64,000 nucleotides of DNA from Vibrio ishigakensis. GTDB lineage: Bacteria; Pseudomonadota; Gammaproteobacteria; Enterobacterales; Vibrionaceae. The stretch covers positions 1,302,001 through 1,366,000 of the forward strand of contig NZ_AP024882.1 of assembly GCF_024347675.1 (NCBI RefSeq), read 5' to 3'. The translations under genes were made by a program, and so were the position numbers. Below, piece by piece: positions 1-7,955 of the stretch (the first letter of the stretch is position 1; every line of letters begins with the position of its first letter). The notes under the pieces were generated by a model. It was not told the origin of the DNA, searched no databases, and saw only the letters and a program-made list of their open reading frames with translations.

Positions 1-20
1 ATACGTCATATAAATATCGC

Positions 21-49
21 TATAATTTATGTTGTAGCTACAACATAAA
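21..49 (+). promoter_or_regulatory. promoter -10 box with overlapping 24-bp operator palindrome
   Basis: A perfect TATAAT lies at 21-26. It is followed by, and shares one base with, a perfect 24-bp palindrome at 26-49 whose core is GTTGTAGCTACAAC. The matching -35 would fall at the very edge of the window. An operator placed here would block RNA polymerase. The next gene encodes a MarR-family protein, and MarR dimers bind palindromes of this size, so autoregulation of the regulator-porin-DoxX unit is the likely function (inference). Confidence 0.75.
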
Positions 50-104
50 GTCCCTACCATTCGTGCTACTACTTTTGAGGTAAAAGTAAAACCGAGGTCA
101 CCCT

Positions 105-563
105 ATGAAATTGAACAAGTTTGAATCTGATCAGGATGCTACTCCGCTCCTGAATGAGTCAATATTCTTTCTAATGGGCGTGGTTCATCGGCGTTTCAGG
201 AATGAAGCGCAAGAGCAGTTACTTGAGCAGCACGACATCACAATCGAAATGCAGAAGGCGCTAGAGATCTTGAGTTATCACCAAGAATTGCCTCAGCAAG
301 CCCTCGCTGACAAACTCATGAAAGAGCGAAGCACGGTGAAGCGCTTAGTGGATAACATGCACAAGCGTGAGTTAGTCGAATTTATTCCTCATCCAACCAA
401 CCTCAAAGTAAAACTCATAACGCTGAGCGCCAAAGGGCGTGAGGTACACACTAGTGGTAATCAGATCGTCACCGCCACTCAACAGCAATGGCTCTCTAGC
501 CTAGGCATTGATGACGAACTGGCTTTGAAGCGTACCTTGATACGCATGCTTGAGAGCAACTAG
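105..563 (+). CDS. MarR-family transcriptional regulator
   Basis: A 152-residue protein with the MarR layout: an N-terminal dimerisation helix, a winged helix-turn-helix at about residues 62-107 (recognition helix around RSTVKRLVDNMHKREL, wing to KVKLITLSAKG) and a C-terminal dimerisation helix. Length is typical of the family. It is the first gene of a unit with a porin 62 bp downstream and DoxX after it, and its own promoter carries a long palindrome. It probably represses these genes until a small aromatic or oxidant ligand binds. The ligand cannot be read from the sequence. Confidence 0.88.
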   Translation: MKLNKFESDQDATPLLNESIFFLMGVVHRRFRNEAQEQLLEQHDITIEMQKALEILSYHQELPQQALADKLMKERSTVKRLVDNMHKRELVEFIPHPTNLKVKLITLSAKGREVHTSGNQIVTATQQQWLSSLGIDDELALKRTLIRMLESN

Positions 564-625
564 TTAGGATTTTTGTTAGAGGTGCCAGCCTCTGAAGTTG
601 TAAAAATCTCCAAATAGGTAAAACG

Positions 626-1648
626 ATGAAGAAGACTCTTGCATTGGGACTTTTGCTCCCTGCGAGCCAGTTGTGTGCGCTTGAAATTCAGGATTACTTT
701 GCTTTAAACGGCTTAGTGGGGGCTTATCAAACCAATGGTGGAACCTTGGTTGAGGGCTCGAAAGAAGGGCGTCCCATAGAAGCTAAGGTACGTGCCAACT
801 TAACCGCAGGCGTACCAGTTGGTGAACGCTGGAATATCTTTGGTCGAATGGAATATGACCTCAACTTTCTTAACTTGAAAGAAGGAACCGACATCAAAAA
901 CGGCAAGCTGCGTAAGCGCTATGAGTACGTGGGTGTCGAACATGATGTGCTGGGTAAGGTTTGGTATGGGAAGGATTGGGGAGCGACTTACGCCCATATG
1001 CCAATTCTGAAGCAAGCCTATCTTGGCTTCCAGGACGTAGCTGCAGGGCAAGCAACCTGGCGCAACAGCGATACGCTTCTTTATAAAAACCAAATTCAAG
1101 ATTGGACATTTGTGGTCTCTACTCAGTTGTCTGATTCAGAGCGCAGTTTTGATTACGACGATGACGCTTTTACGACGGACGGCTCGGCTTTTACGTTTTC
1201 CTACGGCGCATCACCGTTTTACGGGGATGGGTTTGGTATTGGTTATAGCTACCACGATGCAGGCCTATATGGCGCTATGGGTGAGCTCTACAAAGATAAG
1301 GGCGATGCCACCCACAATATTGGTATGAACTATCGCTACGGTGCTTGGTACATCGGTGGCACGGTTGCAAAGTCTGACCTGAATAACCACGGCAAAGCTA
1401 CTGGGCTAAACGACTACACCTATGATGTGGTTGGCGAGTACACCTACAGCAGTGATCTTAAGTTTATCCTTCATTATGCGCAGGTTTATGGCAACTGGGG
1501 AGCTGAAAACGAGCGCTTTGTCGGCTATGGCGTGCAGTATTTCCTTACTAACAGTCTGTTAGTTCTGTCTGAAGGGCGTTTCTCAAATGGTGGTGACAGC
1601 AACACCATCGAGGACACCCATGTTCTTGGCCTAGAGTACTTTTTCTAA
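626..1648 (+). CDS. outer-membrane porin-like beta-barrel protein
   Basis: A 340-residue protein with a Sec signal peptide (residues 1-19, ending LCA). It is followed by alternating polar and aromatic strands, Gly/Asp/Tyr-rich turns and a C-terminal Phe (EYFF end), the usual signature of a Gram-negative outer-membrane barrel. An AGGT ribosome site lies before the ATG. The length fits a 16-strand general porin of the Vibrio OmpL/OmpN-like kind. It sits between the MarR gene and doxX with short gaps, so it is probably cotranscribed with them. Substrate is unknown. Confidence 0.75.
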   Translation: MKKTLALGLLLPASQLCALEIQDYFALNGLVGAYQTNGGTLVEGSKEGRPIEAKVRANLTAGVPVGERWNIFGRMEYDLNFLNLKEGTDIKNGKLRKRYEYVGVEHDVLGKVWYGKDWGATYAHMPILKQAYLGFQDVAAGQATWRNSDTLLYKNQIQDWTFVVSTQLSDSERSFDYDDDAFTTDGSAFTFSYGASPFYGDGFGIGYSYHDAGLYGAMGELYKDKGDATHNIGMNYRYGAWYIGGTVAKSDLNNHGKATGLNDYTYDVVGEYTYSSDLKFILHYAQVYGNWGAENERFVGYGVQYFLTNSLLVLSEGRFSNGGDSNTIEDTHVLGLEYFF

Positions 1649-1662
1649 CTTTGAGGTAAACC

Positions 1663-2130
1663 ATGTCTAACTATTCAAAATACATTTCAACGCTATTGGC
1701 TACATCTGACAACGGCAAACTAGAGCTTATCTTCCGTCTAATGTTTGGCTTTATCATGGCTTATCACGGCTTTGGCAAAGTAATGAATCCAGCAGCGTTA
1801 GTGCCTTTTCTAGAAGCTAACTCAATTCCATTTCCGCTATTGGGTGCGTATCTAGCGGCCTACACCGAGTTCTTGGGTGGTATTGCACTCATGCTTGGCG
1901 TGGTTACGCGTTTGGCATCACTTGGCCTGCTGGTATGCATGACGGTTGCCATTATCACACTTGGCGGGTTCTCTGCGGGCCTTAACTCTCTGCAAGGTGG
2001 TCTTGAGTATCAATGGTGTCTGTTCTCTATCTTCCTCTATTTCACCATCGCTGGTGCAGGTAAGTGCTCGGTTGATTCGGCCCTAAAGCAAAAGCTATTT
2101 ACCGAAAATGGTGAGTTTGCGTTCCAATAA
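1663..2130 (+). CDS. DoxX-family membrane protein
   Basis: A 155-residue integral membrane protein with four predicted hydrophobic segments. It has the DoxX signature, with MFGFIMAYHGFGKVM near residue 27 and a Glu/Gly-rich second helix (YTEFLGGIALMLG). DoxX-like proteins are associated with small redox or quinone-linked membrane complexes, but most have no assigned reaction. A GAGGT ribosome site precedes the ATG, 14 bp after the porin stop. Two strong terminators follow, so this is the last gene of the MarR-porin-DoxX unit. Confidence 0.82.
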   Translation: MSNYSKYISTLLATSDNGKLELIFRLMFGFIMAYHGFGKVMNPAALVPFLEANSIPFPLLGAYLAAYTEFLGGIALMLGVVTRLASLGLLVCMTVAIITLGGFSAGLNSLQGGLEYQWCLFSIFLYFTIAGAGKCSVDSALKQKLFTENGEFAFQ

Positions 2131-2150
2131 TTTTAAAGTTTTTCCTAGTT

Positions 2151-2215
2151 TGGGCAGGACGGGGCTTTTTCCCTGCCCATTTTTTAGGTGGCAGCCATAG
2201 GGGGCTGCCTTTTTT
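2151..2215 (+). terminator. two tandem Rho-independent terminators
   Basis: The first hairpin has TGGGCAGG (2151-2158) pairing with CCTGCCCA (2172-2179) and is followed by six T. The second has GGCAGCC (2190-2196) pairing with GGCTGCC (2203-2209) and is also followed by six T. Together they close the MarR-porin-DoxX unit. Confidence 0.9.
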
Positions 2216-2300
2216 ATGCGTAAATTCATATGTTTACCTCAACTTGTTTAAGTGAGGGTTTCATCCTCCTTAAGCGATTGTTGAATTTTTGAACCCATCT

Positions 2301-2411
2301 TTAAACTTCCTCCCACTTGCTAAGCAGAGCTGAAAACTCTGCAGGCTCTTTTAAAAGTTCACTATCGATTTCGACAGGGCGTCGAATCAAAACTATCTGC
2401 ATGAGCGCCAT
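2301..2411 (-). other. possible small ORF or gene remnant
   Basis: A 36-codon open frame on the minus strand starts MALMQIVLIRRPVEID and ends SALLSKWEEV. It fills the 311-bp gap between the tandem terminators and the next gene. Its composition looks protein-like (Trp, charged residues, alternating hydrophobics), but there is no Shine-Dalgarno sequence before either ATG. It also contains a 6-bp inverted repeat (GCAGAG 2324-2329, CTCTGC 2337-2342). It may be a small protein or the decayed tail of an older gene. I do not recognise it. Confidence 0.25.
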
Positions 2412-2441
2412 AGCTTTGGGGCTTTGCGAGTGGGAAATGAC

Positions 2442-4100
2442 ATGATTTTTAATAACGCGAACCATGCCGTTAAACAGATGCGAGTTCTTCCAATTCTGAT
2501 TGGAGCACTCCTTGCTACACCTCTAAGCTTTGCTGAAACAGAAGTACAACCAAATTACGCTCAAGCTGAACTCAAAGGTAAGCAACTTTTTGATAAGTAT
2601 GGCATCGACAAAGACCTACCTAAGCTTGCGATGAGCTCGCTAACTTTGGGTGATCACCTTGTAGAACACGCCCACCGGATGATCCAAATTGGCGATGAGG
2701 TTCGCGATTCATCGGTATTCCTAGTAAAGAATACTGATGAAAAAGGCAATATCGACCTGCGCATCAAGTACAACCCAGAAGAGTTGGATGAGCACGAAGA
2801 CATTATTGATGACATCGAGTCTTTTACTCGCACTGAGTATCGCTTGCGCAACTACGCAGAAAGTTTTGATTCATCTTCGGTACGAGCGATAGAGAAAGAG
2901 AATGGCGATGTGGTCATTAGCTTCAAGTACTCAAAGTATGGTCTACCTCAGGATATCGCTTATTTCCGCTTTCTAAGCGTTGAGATCGAGATTGAAGATT
3001 TCGAGCCTAAACGCATGATCATCTCCAACCAAAAGCCGTTTACGCATGGCAAATACAAGGTAGATGACTACAAGCAGGTGATTGAATTCCAACGCCTACC
3101 TTCAGGCAAATTGGTGCTTGCTAAGAAGAAAACCGAGATCACTGGCGAGAAGAAGAAAAAACCTCTAAAGATGGTGAGCTCTGTGGTTCCTGTCGCTCTG
3201 TATGAAGATGATGATGGCGTACAGATCCTAGATGATACGCTACTACAAGAGGTGTCTGATCCACGCATGCGTGAAGAGAGCGTAAAGCTTGACCGTGTTT
3301 TCCCATTGATGGGCGACATGGTACGCCGTCAGGGTATCGATTTGCCTCTACCATTTGGTGTGTCTGTGGCGTATCGAAACCAAGATATGAATATCCCGTT
3401 TAATGATTTCACCATCGCAGGTGTGCGCCTGAATGATCTGTTTGATCCTGAAGATTCAGTGGGTGTAGTAACCGCCGAAAGCCTTACACTTCGCGGTGAT
3501 GTAAACATACTTCCGTTTTGGAACGTGTTTGGTTACTTCGGCAAGATCAACGTTGATGCCATGGTTGATGCCGCCTATACAGGGGGTGCAGGTGAGACCA
3601 TTCGCGACAAGCTAAACGACAAGATGCCAGGTCTTGGTAATCAAGTGTGTGAAAGCGTGGCAGCGCTGTGTAACCGCGGCGGACTGAGCGTTCCACTGCA
3701 CCTTGAATACGACCTTCGTGGCGTGGGTACTACCTTGTCTGTGGGTTACAAAGAGTTCTTCGCGTCTGTTACAGGTACTTACTCACAGACGCGTATGAAG
3801 GGTCTAGAAGATTGGGGTGATGGCATCGTGACTGTACAGCCAATGCTGGGTTATCAGCTGGTGGACTACCGTACTCAACTGTTTGTAGGTGCTGAATACC
3901 AAGGTCTGGACTCTCGTATGCAGGGTACAGTTAAAACCGGTGACATTGAGTTTGACTACGACATAGGTGTAGACCTTAACCAATGGGCATTCTTGACCGG
4001 CTTTAACAAGCAGATCGGTAAGAACTACAACCTCAGCTTCCTGTACAACAAGGGCGAAACCCGCGAATCCTACACACTGAACTTCGGTTATCGCTTCTAA
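2442..4100 (+). CDS. unknown exported protein with C-terminal outer-membrane beta-barrel
   Basis: I do not recognise this family. The frame is open from a TTG at 2424, but the ATG at 2442 has a GGGA ribosome site, which gives 552 residues. The N-terminus holds a Sec signal (MRVLPILIGALLATPLSFA). About 250 residues of charged, mixed alpha/beta sequence follow. The last 250 residues have alternating strands and end in Phe (LNFGYRF), as outer-membrane barrels do. A Cys pair (VCESVAALCNR) may form a disulfide. It precedes two lipoprotein genes on the same strand, which suggests a shared envelope role (inference). Confidence 0.6.
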   Translation: MIFNNANHAVKQMRVLPILIGALLATPLSFAETEVQPNYAQAELKGKQLFDKYGIDKDLPKLAMSSLTLGDHLVEHAHRMIQIGDEVRDSSVFLVKNTDEKGNIDLRIKYNPEELDEHEDIIDDIESFTRTEYRLRNYAESFDSSSVRAIEKENGDVVISFKYSKYGLPQDIAYFRFLSVEIEIEDFEPKRMIISNQKPFTHGKYKVDDYKQVIEFQRLPSGKLVLAKKKTEITGEKKKKPLKMVSSVVPVALYEDDDGVQILDDTLLQEVSDPRMREESVKLDRVFPLMGDMVRRQGIDLPLPFGVSVAYRNQDMNIPFNDFTIAGVRLNDLFDPEDSVGVVTAESLTLRGDVNILPFWNVFGYFGKINVDAMVDAAYTGGAGETIRDKLNDKMPGLGNQVCESVAALCNRGGLSVPLHLEYDLRGVGTTLSVGYKEFFASVTGTYSQTRMKGLEDWGDGIVTVQPMLGYQLVDYRTQLFVGAEYQGLDSRMQGTVKTGDIEFDYDIGVDLNQWAFLTGFNKQIGKNYNLSFLYNKGETRESYTLNFGYRF

Positions 4101-4282
4101 AAATCTATGTAGGGTGGCATCCATCAAATGTGATTAAAAGATCGCCAGATGCCCCCTTACAATACTTCCATATTGAGTTCATCAGACGCACAACATCACG
4201 GACAAAGAGTCAAGGGAATGGCGTGTTTGATGCTGTCTACAGCCTATTTGGTTTCAAACCAAAACGACTACTGGATATACCA

Positions 4283-6415
4283 ATGACTTTATTACGCCGT
4301 TCACTACTTGCTCTTTTCGTTACTAGCACACTAGCTGCTTGTGATACCGACTCAGAGTCTACCGTTCCATTTAAGCCAGAGCCGCTTCAGCCAGACAATC
4401 CGATTGTTCAGGATTATGAGGTGGGTGATTCCATCATCAAAGCGACCAAAGAATCTTTGGTTATTACTGACCTAGAAGGTAATGAGAAGCTGGCTTGGGT
4501 TGATTCTTTCAAGGGCATTACTTATGCGGATCCGGTTCGTTTCGAACACAGCACACCTTTGGAACTCGATGAGTATGTTAGAGCTATTAATTTTGGCTCA
4601 GCGTGTCCTCAGCTGAAGGCGACTTCACAGCCACAAAAAGAAGATTGTCTAAACCTGAATATCTGGCGTCCAGCTGACACCACTCAAGGTGATGATCTAC
4701 CAGTTTACGTATTCATTCACGGTGGTGACTTTGAGTATGGTGCCGGTTCTGAACCTTTGATCCACGGTGACATGGTTGCCGCACAAAGCGGTGATAGCGA
4801 TGAGCCAGTTATTGTGGTGACCTTTAACTATCGTCTTGGCTTGCTTGGCACCCGTTTCGTAAATAGTACAAAGAAGAACGGCAACTATGGTCTTGGCGAT
4901 CAGAAGACTGCACTGAAGTGGGTGCAAGACAATATTGCGAAGTTTGGTGGCAACCCGGGAAATGTGACGGTAATGGGTCAAGGTGCTGGAGCTATGTCTG
5001 TTGGTATCCTCCAACATCAAATGACAAATGAAGACTTGGATTCAAGCTATTTTCAACGAGCAATTATGCAAAGTAACCCACTAGGGTTTGAATATGCAAG
5101 TTTTACCGCTCGTAAAGCTCGATTTGAGGAACTCGAACTAGATAAGCTCCCACTTGAGGGTGACCTTGACGTTATTTTAGATAAGCAGCGCCAAATATTA
5201 AGCCCAGTTTCAAAGATAGAGAATTGGGTATTGAGAAATATTGGTGGTGCAGGGAAGGCTTTGTTCCCAGATCTTTTTTCCGGTAAAGCCAATGTTGAAC
5301 AAGCCACGGTTGACCTAGAGTTAGGTGATATTATCGATTATTTGAGCCGAAAGCTTAATTACATGCTTTCTGCAGACAAAACAGGAATGGCCGAGTTTAT
5401 GCCGTTTGCGCCGTATATGGAGTGCGATGCTTTACTACCAGATCTTTGCGGATTTACTAGTGTTCAGCAACCGGCAACAACAGATTTTGCAGTACCAACG
5501 GTAATCGGTTCAAACAAAAAAGATTCAAATACCTTTGCGATGACACCAAGCCTGACTTTCCTTATCCCAACGATATTGAAAGTGATCCTTGATGCTGAGC
5601 CAGAACTTGCTAACAACAATGATCCTGAAGCATGGGCTGTAGCAATGGCAAAGGTTTTTGCTGATGACATGCTACGAGCACAACTAGAAAGTGAGATGAA
5701 TCAGCTTATGGCCTCACCGGAAAGGTTAGAGGCTATTGTGAACGAGGAGAATGCAGGTCTATCGCTTAGTGCTTATGAAGCGGTAACACAACTATTCTTC
5801 GGTTTGGGGAACCTAGAAACAAACAGCGAGCTACTTAGCCTGACTGATTACTACCGCAACGATGAAACCGACCTTGGTGGTGCTATCGCTAACATGGGGC
5901 AGTTTAGAACCATACTCAACGATATGTTGTTTACCGGCCCTGCACACCAGAAGGTGCGAAACAGTGCTCAGCAAGCAACGCTTTATCGCTTTGACTATTC
6001 GCCTTGGACTAACGTTTGGACTTACAACACTAAAGGTCAAGAGCGTGATTTAGATGTGGGCGACCTGCTGAAAACGATCAGCTGCATCAGCGGTGCATGT
6101 AACGGTTCGGAACTGCCATTCGTATTTAACAAGGCATACAAGCTAGATGGTACAGAGTCATTCCCTGGCTCTAACGACCGCGCATTGATGAACAAGATGT
6201 CTCGCGTGTGGTTTAGCCAAGAACTGTTTGATGGATATCGCTATGAGCAAGCATCAGATGACGCACTAGTCATCGACTCTGACGGCAATATGCAGATGCA
6301 GTCGGATTGGGACCTTAACCATAATCCTGGTATAGATCCTCAGCTTCGCGACGGTCGCTTGCACGGTCTAAACGACCTAGAGCTACTTCTTCACTACATG
6401 GATAGCAATTCTTAA
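4283..6415 (+). CDS. lipoprotein with carboxylesterase type B fold, catalytic Ser and His missing
   Basis: The frame is open from 4130, but the ATG at 4283 begins a lipoprotein signal (MTLLRRSLLALFVTSTLAAC, lipid-modified Cys 20) and is preceded by GGA, so the mature protein is about 690 residues. Type B carboxylesterase landmarks are clear: the oxyanion region VYVFIHGGDFEYGAG, the elbow VTVMGQGAGAMSVG, and GACNGSELPFVF near the end. The elbow normally reads GESAG; here the nucleophile position is Gly 234 (codon 4982-4984). The usual catalytic His of GAAHGSELP is Asn 607 (codon 6101-6103). The acid position is probably Asp in GSNKKDSNTF. The frame is intact, so this looks like a non-enzymatic, neuroligin-like binding protein and not a dead gene (inference). 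Confidence 0.8.
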   Translation: MTLLRRSLLALFVTSTLAACDTDSESTVPFKPEPLQPDNPIVQDYEVGDSIIKATKESLVITDLEGNEKLAWVDSFKGITYADPVRFEHSTPLELDEYVRAINFGSACPQLKATSQPQKEDCLNLNIWRPADTTQGDDLPVYVFIHGGDFEYGAGSEPLIHGDMVAAQSGDSDEPVIVVTFNYRLGLLGTRFVNSTKKNGNYGLGDQKTALKWVQDNIAKFGGNPGNVTVMGQGAGAMSVGILQHQMTNEDLDSSYFQRAIMQSNPLGFEYASFTARKARFEELELDKLPLEGDLDVILDKQRQILSPVSKIENWVLRNIGGAGKALFPDLFSGKANVEQATVDLELGDIIDYLSRKLNYMLSADKTGMAEFMPFAPYMECDALLPDLCGFTSVQQPATTDFAVPTVIGSNKKDSNTFAMTPSLTFLIPTILKVILDAEPELANNNDPEAWAVAMAKVFADDMLRAQLESEMNQLMASPERLEAIVNEENAGLSLSAYEAVTQLFFGLGNLETNSELLSLTDYYRNDETDLGGAIANMGQFRTILNDMLFTGPAHQKVRNSAQQATLYRFDYSPWTNVWTYNTKGQERDLDVGDLLKTISCISGACNGSELPFVFNKAYKLDGTESFPGSNDRALMNKMSRVWFSQELFDGYRYEQASDDALVIDSDGNMQMQSDWDLNHNPGIDPQLRDGRLHGLNDLELLLHYMDSNS

Positions 6416-6420
6416 TAATC

Positions 6421-6443
6421 AGGCCAGGAAACTGGCCTTTTTT
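6421..6443 (+). terminator. Rho-independent terminator
   Basis: AGGCCAG (6421-6427) pairs with CTGGCCT (6432-6438) around a stable GAAA tetraloop and is followed by six T. It lies five bases after the pseudo-esterase stop codon and separates that gene from the phospholipase D-like gene. Confidence 0.88.
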
Positions 6444-6460
6444 GTCTCGAGATAATTAAG

Positions 6461-7906
6461 ATGAAAATGACTAATTTTAAGGGTTTTTGCGCCTTATTGG
6501 CGGCTATTGCCCTAGCTGGTTGTGCCCAACCATATCCGGAAATTGAAGCTGGTTTTGAATCCAACTGGCAAAGCCAAGACTATCAGGCAGATGTGTATTT
6601 AATCCCAGACTCAAATGAGGCTATTGCGCGCCGTGTTCAACTGGTACGTAATGCAAAAAGCAGTGTCGATATGACCTACTTTTCTTGGGAAAAGGACACA
6701 TTAGGTCTGATGCTGTTTAACGAACTCAAGCACGCAGCTGATCGTGGGGTTCATGTACGTCTAACCTTGGATGACCTGCTTGTATTCAATGATAAGTGGT
6801 TATCGGAAATCAGCACCCATGAAAATATCGAGGTGAAGATCTTTAACCCGTTTAATTCGCGAAAAATGGGCTGGATAGGACGCGCTGGTGACTTCTTATC
6901 AAACCAGAAAGACCTAGATAATCGACTGCATGAGAAGTATTTCAATGTCGATCATCAATACATGATTTTGGGCGGCCGTAACATAGGTGATGACTACTTT
7001 GGCTATAGCAAACAAGCAAACTTCTTTGATATGGATGTGCTGTTTAAAGGTGAGGTAATCGAGGCATTCCATCTGAACTATGAGTCTCTTTGGAACAGTG
7101 AACATCTAGTCCCAATGCAAGACTTGGTAAAGTCTAAAGATGGTGCGTTTGATAAGGCGCTCAAGAAAGCAAAACTAGATGAGTCTGACATCGTAAAGCG
7201 TGTGGAGCGAAAGGTTGCGCAGTTAGCTGAGCCAGAGTTCATCCATACCGAGGCAACGCCTGTGTTCGATTCGATAGAGAAGCTGAACGACAACAAGCCG
7301 TACTTTAGAACCCGAGCGGAGCAAACAGTAGAGAATGAACTTTCAAAGGCGAATGAGGTGATCATCTCAACACCTTATGTTGTGCCACATGACGGCGAGT
7401 TTCATGTGATAGATAGGCTTAGAGAGCAGGGCAGTAATGTAACACTGCTGACTAACTCATCGGCTTCGAATGATTCAGGTTTTATTCCTGCTTACTATGA
7501 GAAGCACAGGCAGACTTTGTTAAACAAAGGGGTCAACATCTACGAGTACCGTGATTCCGCTAAAAACAAGGATCACTACTTCCATGTTGATACCTACTAT
7601 CACAATAAGACGCTGATCATAGATAACAAGCTGACATTTATCGGTTCATCAAACTTTGACCCAAGATCGGACTTCCTGAACATCGAGTTTGGTTTGTTCG
7701 TGCAAAGTGAAGAGTTTGCAAAGCAAGTTGAGGCTTACCTACTCAGTGAAAAGGAGCAGCTTTTCTGGAGTGTTTCTCATAATGAACAAGGTGATACCGA
7801 GTGGCAAAGTGGAGATGAGGTTCGAACCAAAAATCCTAACTACAGTAGCTGGAATAAACTTCCTGATAGCATCTTTAGAAAGATGAATGGTGAGTTTGAG
7901 CTTTAA
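6461..7906 (+). CDS. phospholipase D/cardiolipin synthase-like lipoprotein
   Basis: A 481-residue protein with a lipobox (ALAGC, Cys 21). It has two complete HKD motifs: HEKYFNVD (His157, Lys159, Asp164) and HNKTLIID (His381, Lys383, Asp388), each followed by the usual GGRN or GSSNFD sequence. Two HKD motifs in one chain form a single phosphatidyltransferase or phosphodiesterase site. The domain order resembles ClsC-type cardiolipin synthases, but the lipoprotein anchor places the enzyme outside the inner membrane. It may act on phospholipids in the periplasmic or outer-membrane leaflet. Confidence 0.85.
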   Translation: MKMTNFKGFCALLAAIALAGCAQPYPEIEAGFESNWQSQDYQADVYLIPDSNEAIARRVQLVRNAKSSVDMTYFSWEKDTLGLMLFNELKHAADRGVHVRLTLDDLLVFNDKWLSEISTHENIEVKIFNPFNSRKMGWIGRAGDFLSNQKDLDNRLHEKYFNVDHQYMILGGRNIGDDYFGYSKQANFFDMDVLFKGEVIEAFHLNYESLWNSEHLVPMQDLVKSKDGAFDKALKKAKLDESDIVKRVERKVAQLAEPEFIHTEATPVFDSIEKLNDNKPYFRTRAEQTVENELSKANEVIISTPYVVPHDGEFHVIDRLREQGSNVTLLTNSSASNDSGFIPAYYEKHRQTLLNKGVNIYEYRDSAKNKDHYFHVDTYYHNKTLIIDNKLTFIGSSNFDPRSDFLNIEFGLFVQSEEFAKQVEAYLLSEKEQLFWSVSHNEQGDTEWQSGDEVRTKNPNYSSWNKLPDSIFRKMNGEFEL

Positions 7907-7912
7907 TAAACA

Positions 7913-7938
7913 AATGCCCCGAACATTGTCGGGGCATT
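7913..7938. terminator. bidirectional Rho-independent terminator
   Basis: AATGCCCCGA (7913-7922) pairs with TCGGGGCATT (7929-7938). A-rich sequence flanks one side and T-rich sequence the other, so it can stop the plus-strand phospholipase D-like gene and the convergent minus-strand DUF1254 gene. Confidence 0.85.
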
Positions 7939-7955
7939 TTCCTAAGTGAGTAGAC

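Noticed and set aside
4130..4282. Long N-terminal extension of the pseudo-esterase
   Set aside because: It has no family match and would hide the lipoprotein signal that starts at 4283.
4283..6415. Esterase gene regarded as a pseudogene
   Set aside because: The frame is intact over 710 codons with lipobox and terminator; only active-site residues are replaced, so it is more likely a pseudoenzyme.
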